Below, piece by piece: positions 51,860 through 61,742 of a DNA stretch of 64,000 bases (the first letter of the stretch is position 1; every line of letters starts with the position of its first letter). The DNA lies in contig NZ_CP060780.1 of the NCBI RefSeq assembly GCF_014489495.1, positions 1,065,001 through 1,129,000 on the forward strand, in the 5' to 3' direction. This DNA is from Sphingomonas daechungensis. Its GTDB lineage: Bacteria; Pseudomonadota; Alphaproteobacteria; Sphingomonadales; Sphingomonadaceae. The position numbers were made by a program, and so were the translations under genes. The notes under the pieces were generated by a model. It did no database searches. It was not told the origin of the DNA and saw nothing but the letters and a program-made list of their open reading frames with translations.

Positions 51860-52959
51860 ACCCGCATCGGCATCAGGACATAGAGTGCCGAGCTCTTGTC
51901 GTTCTCGCGCAGGAGCGTCGGCGCGGCGGCGTCGGCGAGATGGACCTCGACGGTGTCCCCGTCAATTTCGCCAAGGATGTCGAGCAGGTAGCGCGCGTTG
52001 AAGCCGATCTCGAGGCCGTCGGCGCCATAGTCGGCCGCGATCTCCTCGGTCGCCGTTCCGGCTTCCGGCGACGTCACCGACAGCGTCACCTTGTCGCGGT
52101 CGACCGCCATCTTCACGGCGCGCGTCTTCTCGCTGGCGATCGTCGAGACGCGATCGACGCCCTGAGCGAAGCTCTTCGGGTCGAGCTTCAGCAACTTGTC
52201 GTTCGCGGTCGGAATAACCCGATTATAGTCCGGGAAGGTGCCGTCGATCAGCTTGCTGGTCAGCACCGCGCTGCCAAGACCGAAGCGGATCTTGGTCGGC
52301 GACATCGACACTTCGACGGTACCCTCGAGCTCCTCAAGCAGCTTGCGAAGCTCGGCGACGCACTTCCGAGGGACAATGACGTCAGGCATGCCGTCGGCGC
52401 CATCCGGCTTGGCCACGGTCACGCGGGCAAGGCGGTGCCCGTCGGTCGCGGCAGCTTTCAGCTGATCGTCGGCGACATGGAGGAAGATGCCCATCAGGTA
52501 ATATCGGGTTTCTTCGGTCGAGATGGCGAACCGGGTCTTGTCGATGATCTGGCGGAGCGTCGCGGCCGGAAGCTCAAACCGCGTCGGCAGGTCGCCCTCG
52601 GCAATGACCGGGAAATCGTCGCGCGGCAGCGTCGAGAGGTTGAAGCGTGCCCGCCCGGCAGACAGTTGCATCTTCCCATCGGCGGCGTTGAGCTCGACCT
52701 GGCTGCCGTCCGGAAGCTTGCGGACGATGTCGAACAAGGTGTGGGCGGATACGGTCGTAGCACCCGCCGTTGCGACGTTGGCAGGAACGCTCTCATCGAC
52801 TTGCAGGTCGAGGTCGGTGGCCATCAGACGGATCGACCCGTCGTCGCGCGCCTCGATGAGCACGTTCGACAGGATCGGAATGGTGTTGCGACGCTCCACG
52901 ACCGACTGGACGTGGCTCAGGCTCTTGAGGAGTGTCGCCCGTTCAATCGTCGCCTTCAT
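51856..52959 (-). CDS. dnaN: DNA polymerase III beta sliding clamp
   Basis: A 367-aa clamp subunit of three homologous domains (start MKATIERATLLKSLSHVQSV; central ISTEETRYYLMGIFLH; end ALYVLMPMRV, the hydrophobic-cleft C-terminus). It forms a ring that tethers polymerase III. Frame intact. The ATG at 52959 is the family start. Separated from recF by two unrelated small genes and the repeat, so the classical dnaN-recF order is kept but interrupted. Confidence 0.97.
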   Translation of the reverse strand: MKATIERATLLKSLSHVQSVVERRNTIPILSNVLIEARDDGSIRLMATDLDLQVDESVPANVATAGATTVSAHTLFDIVRKLPDGSQVELNAADGKMQLSAGRARFNLSTLPRDDFPVIAEGDLPTRFELPAATLRQIIDKTRFAISTEETRYYLMGIFLHVADDQLKAAATDGHRLARVTVAKPDGADGMPDVIVPRKCVAELRKLLEELEGTVEVSMSPTKIRFGLGSAVLTSKLIDGTFPDYNRVIPTANDKLLKLDPKSFAQGVDRVSTIASEKTRAVKMAVDRDKVTLSVTSPEAGTATEEIAADYGADGLEIGFNARYLLDILGEIDGDTVEVHLADAAAPTLLRENDKSSALYVLMPMRV

Positions 52960-53034
52960 GCGTCGCCCTGCCCCCAATCATGCCGGTATCAGCACTCGTT
53001 TATAGCGAGCGTTCCGTAGCTTGGAAGCCAAGAA

Positions 53035-53060
53035 TGGCGGCTCGCGAGCGCAAGCCGCCA
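53035..53060 (-). terminator. Stem-loop after fasciclin gene
   Basis: An 8-bp perfect stem (TGGCGGCT / AGCCGCCA) with a 10-nt loop begins 9 bp beyond the fasciclin stop on the minus strand and is followed by TTCTT. A moderate terminator candidate in the gap before dnaN. Confidence 0.5.
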
Positions 53061-53068
53061 CTCACATG

Positions 53069-53656
53069 TCAGGACTTGGCCGGCGCTTTCGAAGCCGCGG
53101 CAGGCATCAGCACCGTATCGACGTACTGGACGACACCGTTGGACCGCTTCTGGTCTCCATCGACAATGGTCGCCTTGTTCCCGACAGCGTCCGTAAGGAC
53201 GACCTTGGCGCCGTCCTTCGTGGCTGTGAGCGTCTGCCCGTTCATCGTCTGCACGAGCGCCTTACCCTTGCCATTGTCGACCGCCTTGCCGAGGTCTTCG
53301 ATCAGAACCGTGCCCGGAAGGATGTGATAGGTCAGGACTCGAGTCAGCTCGGCCCGGTTCTCCGGATTGGCCGCGTCCTTCAGCGCACCGTCGACCTTTG
53401 AGAAGGCATCATCCTTGGGAACCAGTACGGTGTAGGGGCCTGGACCCGCCAGGGTGGAGTCCAAACCGGCGGAATGGGCGGCCTGATAGAAGCGCCCATT
53501 CTTGTCCAGCGCCGCCGAGATCGTCTGGTCGCCAGCGGCCTTCGCGGCCTGCGCCGGCTGATCCGGGGCGGAGCTATTGGTATTGTCGGTCTTGTTGCAG
53601 CCGCCAATCGCCAGAGCGAGCGCGGCCGTGGTCACAGCTAGCATTCTGAAGGTCAT
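53069..53656 (-). CDS. Fasciclin-domain lipoprotein
   Basis: A 195-aa exported protein. Signal with lipobox (LAIGGC), then a Thr/Asn/Ser/Pro linker and one FAS1 domain (about residues 50-185) with the H1 motif TVLVPKDDAFSKV and the H2 region LTYHILPGTVL / NGVVQYVDTVLMP. FAS1 domains mediate adhesion. The ATG at 53656 has AGGAGGAAGG upstream and puts the signal peptide at the terminus. Confidence 0.92.
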   Translation of the reverse strand: MTFRMLAVTTAALALAIGGCNKTDNTNSSAPDQPAQAAKAAGDQTISAALDKNGRFYQAAHSAGLDSTLAGPGPYTVLVPKDDAFSKVDGALKDAANPENRAELTRVLTYHILPGTVLIEDLGKAVDNGKGKALVQTMNGQTLTATKDGAKVVLTDAVGNKATIVDGDQKRSNGVVQYVDTVLMPAAASKAPAKS

Positions 53657-53737
53657 TGCCTTCCTCCTGATTTCCGTTGTGAAGGCGAAACGGCCCGGCA
53701 ACGCATGCCGGGCCGCAAGCGATCCATCGGCCGTCAA

Positions 53738-55243
53738 TTAGACGAGCGCCTGGACCATCGCCGTGATCAACTGGGTCGTCGGATCGACCTGGTAGATGTA
53801 GCCGTCGCTATAGCGGTACCAGGCGTCCGGCCGATCGTAGTACCGGTCGCGATAATCGATCGGCACGTTGTAGACCGAATAGGCCGGCGGAAGCGGCTGG
53901 CCCACGGACAGGCCGCCCGTCAGCAGCGTCGCAATCGCCGTGATCAGCTGGCTGTCGCGGTCGACCTGGTAGATCGCACCCGGAGCGTAGCGGTACGAAT
54001 AGTCCGCCGTGTCCGGGTAGTAATCGCGATACTGGTACGGCACGTTGTAATAGCTGTACCCGGCCGGCATCATCTGCCCGATCCCGTAGCCGCGATCGAG
54101 GAGCGGGATGACGTCCTCGATGTAGCCGCTCCCGGCATCGACCCGATACACATAGCCGTCGTCATATCGATAATAATCGTACGGCGTGTCCGGGTAGAAC
54201 GACTGGTAATAGCTCGGCACATAGTAGCCGGGCTCGTTGTAGTACGGGAAGTACTGCCCAACGCCGTAGCCGGCGCCGATCAGCGGCAGCAGTGCCGAGA
54301 TCAGATTGTCGCCCCGGTTGACCCGATAAACGTAGCCGTCGCCATAGCGGTAATAATGGTCCGGCGTGTCGTAGTAGATATCCCGCAGGCCTAGCGGCAG
54401 GTAGCTGGACCGGTAATAGTCCGGAAGGGCCTGACCAACGTAGCGCTCGCGCGCCAATCCCGGCGGCACACAGGCCCGGCTCTTCTTGGCGAGACCCGGA
54501 GGACAGCCGACATAGGCGGCCGGAATGCCGCGATAGCCGTAGTTGCGATCCCAATCGCCGTCATTCCAATCACGCCACTTCGCGTGCTGGCGGAAGTCGT
54601 CGCGGCTCACGAACGCAACACGACGGCTGTCTTCGAAAGCGCGAACCGGGGCGAATTCACGGACGCTGTCGCGGAAGGTTCCGCGCTCCTGAGCGAACCG
54701 CCGATCGTCGCGGCCGCCCTTGTTCTGAATCTCGATCCGGCCGTCGCGATGGCTTCGATTATCAACGCGAGCGGCCTGGCGCTCGACCCGCTGAGGCTGG
54801 CGTTCGATTCGGTTCGCGTTGCGGCCTTGACCCGGCTGGACATTGGCCACGTGCCGGTCGCCGCCGTTGCGACGCTCCTGCTTTGCACCGTGTCCGCGAT
54901 CGGACTGGAAGTTCGCAAAGCGCGGTCCGCTTCGCTCGACGCGCTGCGCCTGGCGATTGCCTCCGCTTTGGCGCTGGAAGTCATGCTTCTGTCCGCCGCC
55001 GCGATTGGCCTGCATCTGACGGCCGCCGCCATGGTCCATGCGCTGCATCTGCACCTGACGACCGCCACCGCCACCGCCTCGTTGACGCTGAGCCTGCTGG
55101 CCACCGCCTCCGCTGCCGCGCTGCTGCTGTGCGCGCTGGCCTCCGCCACCGCCATGGCCGCCGCCGCCCTTGTCCGGCTTCGCTGCTGCCGGCGCGGTGA
55201 TCGCGAGCGCCGCGACACCAGCTATCAGGATGAGGTTCCTCAT
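53738..55243 (-). CDS. Exported protein with RGQ-rich head and four tandem Tyr-rich repeats
   Basis: A 501-aa protein with a signal peptide (ends AAAKPD). Residues about 25-170 are low-complexity Gly/Gln/Arg/Asn; about 175-250 are charged with a GCPPGLAKKSRACVPPGLAR pair of Cys. The C-terminal 220 residues hold four similar units of about 55 residues, each with a YYxxPDxYYRYxDGYVYxVD-like strand pair, then LI-A---LL--G and (G)VGQ-x-P-xY. Related in part to RcnB-like/YXWGXW proteins. Function unknown; probably periplasmic or surface. AAGGAG precedes the ATG at 55243. Confidence 0.82.
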   Translation of the reverse strand: MRNLILIAGVAALAITAPAAAKPDKGGGGHGGGGGQRAQQQRGSGGGGQQAQRQRGGGGGGRQVQMQRMDHGGGRQMQANRGGGQKHDFQRQSGGNRQAQRVERSGPRFANFQSDRGHGAKQERRNGGDRHVANVQPGQGRNANRIERQPQRVERQAARVDNRSHRDGRIEIQNKGGRDDRRFAQERGTFRDSVREFAPVRAFEDSRRVAFVSRDDFRQHAKWRDWNDGDWDRNYGYRGIPAAYVGCPPGLAKKSRACVPPGLARERYVGQALPDYYRSSYLPLGLRDIYYDTPDHYYRYGDGYVYRVNRGDNLISALLPLIGAGYGVGQYFPYYNEPGYYVPSYYQSFYPDTPYDYYRYDDGYVYRVDAGSGYIEDVIPLLDRGYGIGQMMPAGYSYYNVPYQYRDYYPDTADYSYRYAPGAIYQVDRDSQLITAIATLLTGGLSVGQPLPPAYSVYNVPIDYRDRYYDRPDAWYRYSDGYIYQVDPTTQLITAMVQALV

Positions 55244-55369
55244 CACGAATCTCCTTTGTATCCCTGTCACAACGACGCTTTCAGGGCGCCGTTCCACCTT
55301 CCGGTAGATGTACGGGAAGGAGTAGCGGAAGGCCCATGAGCCTGAGATTTCCGCCACTTGCAGGTGAGG

Positions 55370-56623
55370 TTAAGACTTGAGGTCGTCCCTCAGACGCCGT
55401 GCGGCGAACAGGTAGAAGACAGCGGCGAGCAGGTAGAAACCGAGCCCGTACAGGATCGAATATTTGAGCGAATCCACCCGTGAGCGGCCTTCATGGCGTC
55501 CGAGAACCACCCGAAGAAGTAGATGCCGAACGCGATTCCGATCAGATTGTTGATGAACAGGAAGCTGGCCGATGCCGTTGCCCGCATGGCCGGCACGACG
55601 ATGTGCTGGATCGCCGTAATCACCGGCCCGAGCCATGCCAGCGCGAGCATCTGACCGATGGTGAACAACACCCACGCCAAGGGAAGGTTGGGGGCGAATA
55701 GGCCGAGCGCTAGCATGGGAGCGGTGACCAGGAAGCACACGGCAGGGATCAGGGCATACCCGCCAGGCCGCGACGGTCCGATCCGATCGCCGAGCACGCC
55801 GCCTAACCACGTTCCAAGCGCTCCACCGACGAGCACGATCGAGCCATAAAACAGGCCAACCTGATCGACTGCGAGTCCGAAGCTGCGATTGAAGAAGCTC
55901 GGCAGCCAGAAGATCAGGCCGTAGCCAAGGATCGAGCCGGACGCCGCACCGAAGGACAGCAGCCAGAAGCTGGGATCCTGACCAAGGTGCGAAGGACCTC
56001 CGCCGCAGGCATCGGCACCGCCGGCGCCGCGTCGAAGCGGCCCCGTTCCGGCTCCGGAACCAGCAGCTTGATGAGGAGGGCGGCGGGCAGCCCAAGCAGG
56101 CCGACGATGATGAACGCGCTCCGCCATGACAGCTGCGCCGCCAGCCAGCCGCCGAAGAACACACCGAGTGCGGAGCCGATAGGGATGCCCAGCGAATAGA
56201 ACGCCAGTGCTCGCGACCGGCGCTCGCGCGGAAAATAGTCGGAGATGAGCGAATAGGACGGCGCGATTCCGCCGGCCTCCCCACCGCAACGCCCATGCGT
56301 GCGACGACCAACTGCGTGTAGCTTTGGACAACGCCGCAGGCCGCCGTGAACAGGCTCCACAGCGCGACAGAGGCGGCGATGATGTTGACGCGGCTCTTGC
56401 GGTCAGCCGCCCAGGCAATCGGAATGGCGATGACTGCGTAGAAGATTCCGAACGCGACGCCGAGGTGACTGAGGGCTGTGTCCGAGAGGTTGAATTCCTC
56501 GCGAATCGGAACTGCGAGAACGCCCGCGATGTTCCGATCGATGAAGTTAAAGATGTAAGCGAAGAGGAGGAGCAGCAGCACCCGTGAACGAAGTGCTCGG
56601 TCTTCGGCGGTCGGTTCGGTCAT
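55370..56623 (-). CDS. MFS transporter (frame broken three times)
   Basis: A 12-helix major-facilitator permease of about 418 aa. N-terminal FNFIDRNIAGVLAVPIREEFNLSD and the loop 2-3 motif AADRKSRVN are of the anion:cation symporter/Spinster-like type frequently found beside TonB receptors in sphingomonads. Missing bases at 56279-56282 (CCCC), 55982-55983 (CC) and 55477-55479 (CCC). Substrate unknown; the adjacent receptor suggests uptake of the same compound across both membranes. Confidence 0.87.
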   Translation of the reverse strand: MTEPTAEDRALRSRVLLLLLFAYIFNFIDRNIAGVLAVPIREEFNLSDTALSHLGVAFGIFYAVIAIPIAWAADRKSRVNIIAASVALWSLFTAACGVVQSYTQLVVARMGVAVGRPAESRRPIRSSPTIFRASAGREHWRSIRWASLSAPHSVCSSAAGWRRSCHGGARSSSSACLGCPPPSSSSCWFRSRNGAASTRRRRCRCLRRRSFAPWSGSQLLAAVLRCGVRLDPWLRPDLLAAELLQSQLRTRSRSGWPVLWLDRARRWSAWNVVRRRARRSDRTVAAWRVCPDPCRVLPGHRSHASARPIRPQPSLGVGVVHHRSDARAGMARAGDYGDPAHRRAGHAGNGIGQLPVHQQSDRNRVRHLLLRVVLGRHEGRSRVDSLKYSILYGLGFYLLAAVFYLFAARRLRDDLKS

Positions 56624-56681
56624 TGATGTTGGCGCTGGCAGGCCAGCGGCGGGGCGACAAGCCCCGCCGCCCTTCGCGACC

Positions 56682-59001
56682 TCAGTAACGAGCCGTCAGC
56701 TTGAGCTGTATGGTCCGCGGATTGCCGTAATAGACTGTGCGGATGTTCCCCACGCTCGAGAATTCCTGGGCGTCCGTCTTGTAGGCCCTGTCGGTCAGAT
56801 TGTTGCCATAGAGGCCGACCGCAATCTTCTTCGACGAATTCTCCCAGACAATGCGCGCGTCCTCAACCCAATAGCCGTTCTGGAAGAGCCCATCGATCTC
56901 CACGTTGGAATTCACCGGCGTGTTGTCCACGGCGAGGGCCTGGCGCGAACGATAGCGCGTCTGGCCGCCGATGGTGATACCGCCCGGCCCGCCGAGGTCG
57001 AAGGTATATTGGGCTCCGAAGCGAAGCGTCCATTTGGGCGCGAACGCCGGCGTCTGGAATGCCCGGCTGCCGTTGAAGTTGACGAAGCGCGCATCGGCAA
57101 ACTTCTTGTATTCGGAATCGAGGTACCCGACCTGCGTGTCGAGCAGAAGGTTCGCCACGGGCGTCCATGACGCTTCGAGCTCAGCGCCCTTGATGCTCAG
57201 CTTGCCGGCGTTGAGGACGGACAGCTTCGGCGACGGCAGGCCCGTGACGGGATCGGTGTCGAGCCCGGAGACGCGGGCCTGGAAGTTCTTGTAGTCGTTG
57301 TAGAAGACCGACCCGTTGACGCGCAGCTGCTTGGCAAGCGTCGACTTGAACCCGGCTTCATAGGACCAGACCGTCTCCGGATCGTACTTGGTCGATTCTG
57401 CCACCGTATTGGCGCGGCCGTTGAAGCCGCCGGACTTAAATCCCTTCGCGACGCGCGCATAGAGCATCGTGTCCGGCGTCGCCTGCCAATCCAGGCTGAC
57501 CATCGGCGACGTGTCGTGCCATTTGGCCTTCGGCGGGGCGAAGACGTAGGTCGCGTTGAAGGCCGGCAGCAGCGAGAAGAACGTGCTGGTCGTGCGCCAG
57601 TAATCCTTCTTTTCCTCGGTGTGGCGGATGCCTGCGGACAGCCGCACCGTCGGCACGATCTCGTACGTAGCATTCGCGTATGCGGCGTAACTTTTGGTGT
57701 TGAGCTTATCGTCGATGGTGCGGAGGAAGCCGCTGTTGAAGAACGCCGGGCCGAGCAGGTCGTCGGCATAGGCTTCCTGATGGGAATCCACGTTCTCGTT
57801 GAGGTAATAGAGGCCGCCGACCGCGCTCAGCTTTTCGCCCGTGTAGGCGAGCTGGAATTCCTGGCTGACCTGATCCTGATCGACGCCAACGAAGACGTCG
57901 CCCACTTCATACCGTGTCGCGTCAATGTCGATGTAGTCGTCGGTCTTGAGGACCCGGTAAGCGGTGATCGACTTCAGCGTCAGATTGTCGGTTAGATCGA
58001 AAGCCGCAGTACCCGCAAATCCGTAATGCTTGAGCTTGGTCGAATTGGGGAGGCCTGGCGTTGTCTCGCCCTTCCACTTGTACTTTCCGGAGCCGACGGG
58101 ATCGGTGACGACCAGGACGCCGCCAGAGAAGGTGACGAGATTGTTGATGGGGCGACCGACGTTCAGCGAGGCATCGTCCTTGCTGTAATCCACCGCCAGG
58201 TCGAGCCGCACCTTGCTCGAAGGCGTGAAGGCAAACGCTGTGCGGATGCCGAAAGAATCCCGGTCGTTATATTCGCGCTTGTCGTTGCGATCGTCGACGA
58301 AGCCGTCGCGCACCGAGCGCATGATCGACACTCCGGCCGAGACGCCTTCCCCAAGCGGCCCGAGATGTTTCCGCGCAGGTCGAGCTGCGTGTAGGAGCCG
58401 AGCGTTGCGCTGGCTTCCGCGCGAAGCTCGTCGCCGGGCTTCCGCGACACGAACTTGATCGCGCCGCCGATGGTGTTCTTACCATACAGCGTGCCTTGAG
58501 GGCCACGCAGCACCTCGATCCGCTCGACGTCGAGCAAGTCGAGCTGGTTGCCGCGGATGCGCGACAGATAGACGTCATCGACATAGACGCCGACCGCCGG
58601 GTCGAAGGTCTGCAGCGCGTCCGGCTGACCGATGCCGCGAATGTAGATGTTGGTGGCGTTGGACGATCCGCGACCCTGGACGATGTTCAGGTTCGGAACC
58701 GCGCCTTGCAGGCCAGTCGTGTCGGTCGCCTGGATGCGATCGAGCGCGCGTTCGTTGAAGGCCGAAATAGAGGAGGGACGCGCTGCAGCCGCTCGTCGGT
58801 GCGGCGGGCGGTGACGACGATTTCACCCGTTGCCGAATCCTGGCCTTCGTCGTTTGTGGCAGTGGTCGCCTCCGGTCCCGGAGCTTGCTGCTGCGCTTCG
58901 GCAGTCGTCTGCTCCGCAGTCTGCGCCCAGGTCGGCGTGGCGATGGCAAGTCCGGCAACACCTGCGAGCAACAGGCGTCCATAGCGGTCGGCGCGAATCA
59001 T
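56682..59001 (-). CDS. TonB-dependent outer-membrane receptor (frame broken twice)
   Basis: A receptor of about 774 aa: signal peptide (ends TWAQT), a TonB-box-like GEIVVTARR, plug domain (VGVYVDDVYLSRIRGN, VEVLRGPQGTLYGKNTIGGAI-type segment) and a 22-strand barrel ending in ...KLTARY with terminal aromatic Tyr. Missing bases in the GGG at 58775-58777 and near 58357-58361. Style is that of the sphingomonad receptors for plant or aromatic compounds and not of siderophore receptors, but substrate is inferred. Gap of 58 bp to the MFS gene on the same strand. Confidence 0.92.
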
Positions 59002-59060
59002 TTGATGTCCCTCTCCCGCCGCGCTATGATGGTTGCGCAGCGTTCAAGCATCGGTAATAC

Positions 59061-59081
59061 TGAAACCTGAACCGGGTTTCA
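59061..59081. promoter_or_regulatory. Inverted repeat in TetR/TonB-receptor divergent gap
   Basis: A perfect 7-bp inverted repeat (TGAAACC / GGTTTCA) with a 7-bp spacer lies between the divergent TonB receptor and TetR genes. Size and symmetry fit a TetR-dimer operator that would let the regulator control both transcription units. Confidence 0.65.
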
Positions 59082-59119
59082 ACTTTGTTTGATTGGCCGG
59101 TGATCCGAGGGGGACAAGA

Positions 59120-59794
59120 TTGGCCGGGACGCGGGAAGCGGATGGTTCTGCTGGCGAGGCTGCGGCCACGCGCGCCGTTGAATCTTCCAGTCCAGCGAGC
59201 GACGGCAAGGCGCCCCGCACCGCGCGTGGAGAAAGGACGCTTCGAAAGATCCTCGACGCAGCGTTGGAAGAGTTCGGTGAAAAGGGCTTTTCGGAAGGGT
59301 CCATCGTCGGGATTACCAGCCGGGCGCGCGTCGCACTCGGGACCTTCTACACTTACTTCGACAGCAAGGAGGCGGTGTTCCAGGAGGTGGTTCGCGACAT
59401 GTCCGCTCAGGTCCGCGATCACGTCGCGCCTGTGCTACAGTCGGCATCAGGAGCACTCGAAGCGGAGGGTCTCGCGCTCGAGTCCTTCCTTCGGTTCGTA
59501 GCGACGCACCGTCAGGTTTACCGGATCATCGACGAAGCCGAGTTCGTCGATCCGGATGGCTTTCGGAAGCATTACATGACCACAGCCGAGCGCATCGCCG
59601 CCCGCCTTCAGGCCGGAAAGGACAAAGGTGAAGTGGTGAAGGTTGACTCGCCACTCGCAACCGAGGTCGAGGCCTGGGCGATCATGGGCATGAACGTGTT
59701 TCTGGGTCTACGTTTCGGTGTCTGGGGCGAGGACTCGCCGGCGGAGGTCACCCGCGTTGCAAACCAGCTCATCCGCCGAGGTCTGAAGCCTTAG
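59120..59794 (+). CDS. TetR/AcrR-family regulator
   Basis: A 224-aa repressor. An unusual 40-residue Ala/Ser/Gly-rich N-terminus precedes the helix-turn-helix (ILDAALEEFGEKGFSEGSIVGITSRARVALGTFYTYFDSKEAVF), followed by a ligand-binding domain resembling TetR_C of the AefR group. TTG at 59120 is preferred since a GAGGGGGA lies upstream; the longer TTG at 59093 has none. Divergent from the TonB receptor with a palindrome between. Confidence 0.87.
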   Translation: MAGTREADGSAGEAAATRAVESSSPASDGKAPRTARGERTLRKILDAALEEFGEKGFSEGSIVGITSRARVALGTFYTYFDSKEAVFQEVVRDMSAQVRDHVAPVLQSASGALEAEGLALESFLRFVATHRQVYRIIDEAEFVDPDGFRKHYMTTAERIAARLQAGKDKGEVVKVDSPLATEVEAWAIMGMNVFLGLRFGVWGEDSPAEVTRVANQLIRRGLKP

Positions 59795-60941
59795 GCCAGG
59801 CCCTTCGCCAGTTCGGCGAAAGCTTCCACGTCTTCCTCGTCGTGGTACAGCGCAAGCCCAATCCGCAACACGTCTCCGCGCACGTCGGTGATGCAGTTTC
59901 GAGAGAGCAGTTCGTCCGACCAGCGCTTTGCACTTGGGGTCCGAAACGCCAGGAAACGCGCGTCACCCGGCCCATTCAGCCGTTCGACCCTGTTGAAGGC
60001 TGTGCCTTGGACTGCATCGAGCAGATGCTCCTGCAGCCGGCTGACATGCGCTGAGATCCGCGATGTGGTCAGCCCATTCTCGTCCAGCATTCGGCGAACG
60101 GCATTGAACCGGTACAGTCCCGAAGGATCGAATGTCGCGCCCATGAACCGCATCGCGTCCTTGCGGTAGCCGACGGATCCTGGCGGCAGGGTAAGGTCTT
60201 CGAATTCCGCGAACCAGCCGGTGATTGGCGGACGGGCGCCAAAGCCCGACGGCGCATGGAGGAAGGCGCAACCCTCCCGGACATCGCATATTTGTACCCA
60301 CCGCCAAGGTAGAAAGCAGATTCCGCGGCGACCTCGTCGAAAGGCGCTTCGATCGCCATGAAGGCGTGATAGCCGTCGATCACCACCCAGGAGCCTTCGG
60401 GCCTTGCAAGCGAGGCAAGCTGGTCAACCCGGTCGAACCGTCGGCCGCTGCCGAACAGGGCCTGGCTGATGAAGATCAGGTCGTGGCCGCCTTGTTGTGC
60501 CGACTCCAGGAATCGGTCCGACAATGTTTCGAAGGGCTCGCACGGGACTCGGTCGATGACCGCCTCCCCACTCTCTTCCCAACGCGCGAATTGCCGTCGC
60601 GCACTGTGGAATTCGCCGTCGGTCGTCAGAATTCGAACCGCTGGCCCGGATCGCGGCGCTGCGGCGACGAGGCGGATGATAAAGTCGTGCGTGTTGGGGG
60701 CAAACACCACTGCGTCTGGCATGCCGGTGCCGAGTTCGGCGGCGATGTTAGCCTGCGCCTCCGGCCAGACCTCGTCCATGATCCGGTCCCATTTGCGGTC
60801 GGCCAGCGTCGCCGCATCCTCCCAGCATTCGACCTGTCCTTCGAAGCTCGCGTCGGGCCACAGGTGATGGCTGTGCGCTGCCAGGTGCAGCCGATCCGGA
60901 TTGGCGCCGAGGCTTCGCGCGAACAGGGGCTTGAAGCTCAG
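59791..60941 (-). CDS. kynU: Kynureninase (frame broken once)
   Basis: A PLP enzyme of about 383 aa cleaving L-kynurenine to anthranilate and alanine. Fold type I: SHHLWPDA, PNTHDFIIR, VIDGYHAFMA and PLP-Lys in YLGGGYKYAMSGEGCAF, ending with the RIGLALYHDEEDVEAF small domain. A missing base in the CCC at 60276-60278 follows the PLP Lys. No ATG, GTG or TTG lies near the expected N-terminus: the family start coincides with CTG at 60941, overlapping the kynA TGA as CTGA. Coupled with kynA for tryptophan catabolism. Confidence 0.9.
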
Positions 60942-61705
60942 AGCGCCGTCCTCAGCGACCAGAGTTCGGGAAAGGCCCGCTTGTCGAGTGTCGAGCGCAG
61001 GTAGGGCGCTCCGGCCGAACCGCCGGTCCCGGGCTTGTTGCCGATGATCCGCTCGACCGTCAGCACATGCTTGAACCGCCACATCGACAAGGCATCGTCG
61101 ATATCGACCAGCTTTTCGGCCAGTTGATAAAGATCGAACCAGCGGTCGGCATCGCGATAGACCTCTAGCCAAGCGGCAGAGACTGCATCGTCCGATCCGT
61201 CGCCAAGGTCGAAGCCGGCGCGCTGGAGCGCCGCATGGCTCGCTTCTCGAAGGCTCTGCCCTTCCAACGCCGCCTTGAGGCGCGCCGACGCGTCCGGAAT
61301 GTCCTTGTGATATTCGAGGAAGGCGGGGTTCTTGAGGCCCAGCTTGAATTCAAGCTCACGAAATTGCGCCGACTGGAAGCCGGACGACGTCCCAAGCACA
61401 TGGCGAAACGCCATGTAATCGACCGGCGTGAGGGTCGACAGCACGTCCCAGGAAAGCGTCATCACCGACTGGATCCGGCTGATCCGCGACATCGCCTTGT
61501 AAGCCGGCGCAAAGCGGTCCTCGTCCACCAGGCCGATCGCAAGGTCGACCTCGTGAAGCATCTGCTTCAGCCAGAGCTCCTTGGTCTGGTGGATGACGAT
61601 GAAGAGCATCTCATCGTGCAGGTCCGACAGCGGCTTCTGCGCGCCGAGCAATGTGTCCAGGGCCAGATAATCGGCATAGGTCATGCCGGCGGGCGTAGCG
61701 GTCAT
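60938..61705 (-). CDS. kynA: Tryptophan 2,3-dioxygenase
   Basis: A 255-aa heme dioxygenase oxidising tryptophan to N-formylkynurenine. TDO signatures: MTYADYLALDTLLGAQ, DEMLFIVIHQTKELWLKQMLHE (distal His), SSGFQSAQFRELEF, and the proximal heme His in MWRFKHVLTVERIIG with GTGGSAGAPYLRS. Frame intact. Immediately precedes kynU with 4-bp overlap; the formamidase (kynB) is not in the window. Confidence 0.96.
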   Translation of the reverse strand: MTATPAGMTYADYLALDTLLGAQKPLSDLHDEMLFIVIHQTKELWLKQMLHEVDLAIGLVDEDRFAPAYKAMSRISRIQSVMTLSWDVLSTLTPVDYMAFRHVLGTSSGFQSAQFRELEFKLGLKNPAFLEYHKDIPDASARLKAALEGQSLREASHAALQRAGFDLGDGSDDAVSAAWLEVYRDADRWFDLYQLAEKLVDIDDALSMWRFKHVLTVERIIGNKPGTGGSAGAPYLRSTLDKRAFPELWSLRTAL

Positions 61706-61742
61706 TCGCCTCGCCTAAGCGAAAGCGCGGCCGTTAGAAAGA

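Noticed and set aside
54584-55339. Ala/Leu-rich plus-strand frame looking like a membrane protein
   Set aside because: It mirrors the Gly/Gln/Arg-rich head of the exported repeat protein; hydrophobicity is an artefact of reverse-complemented codons.
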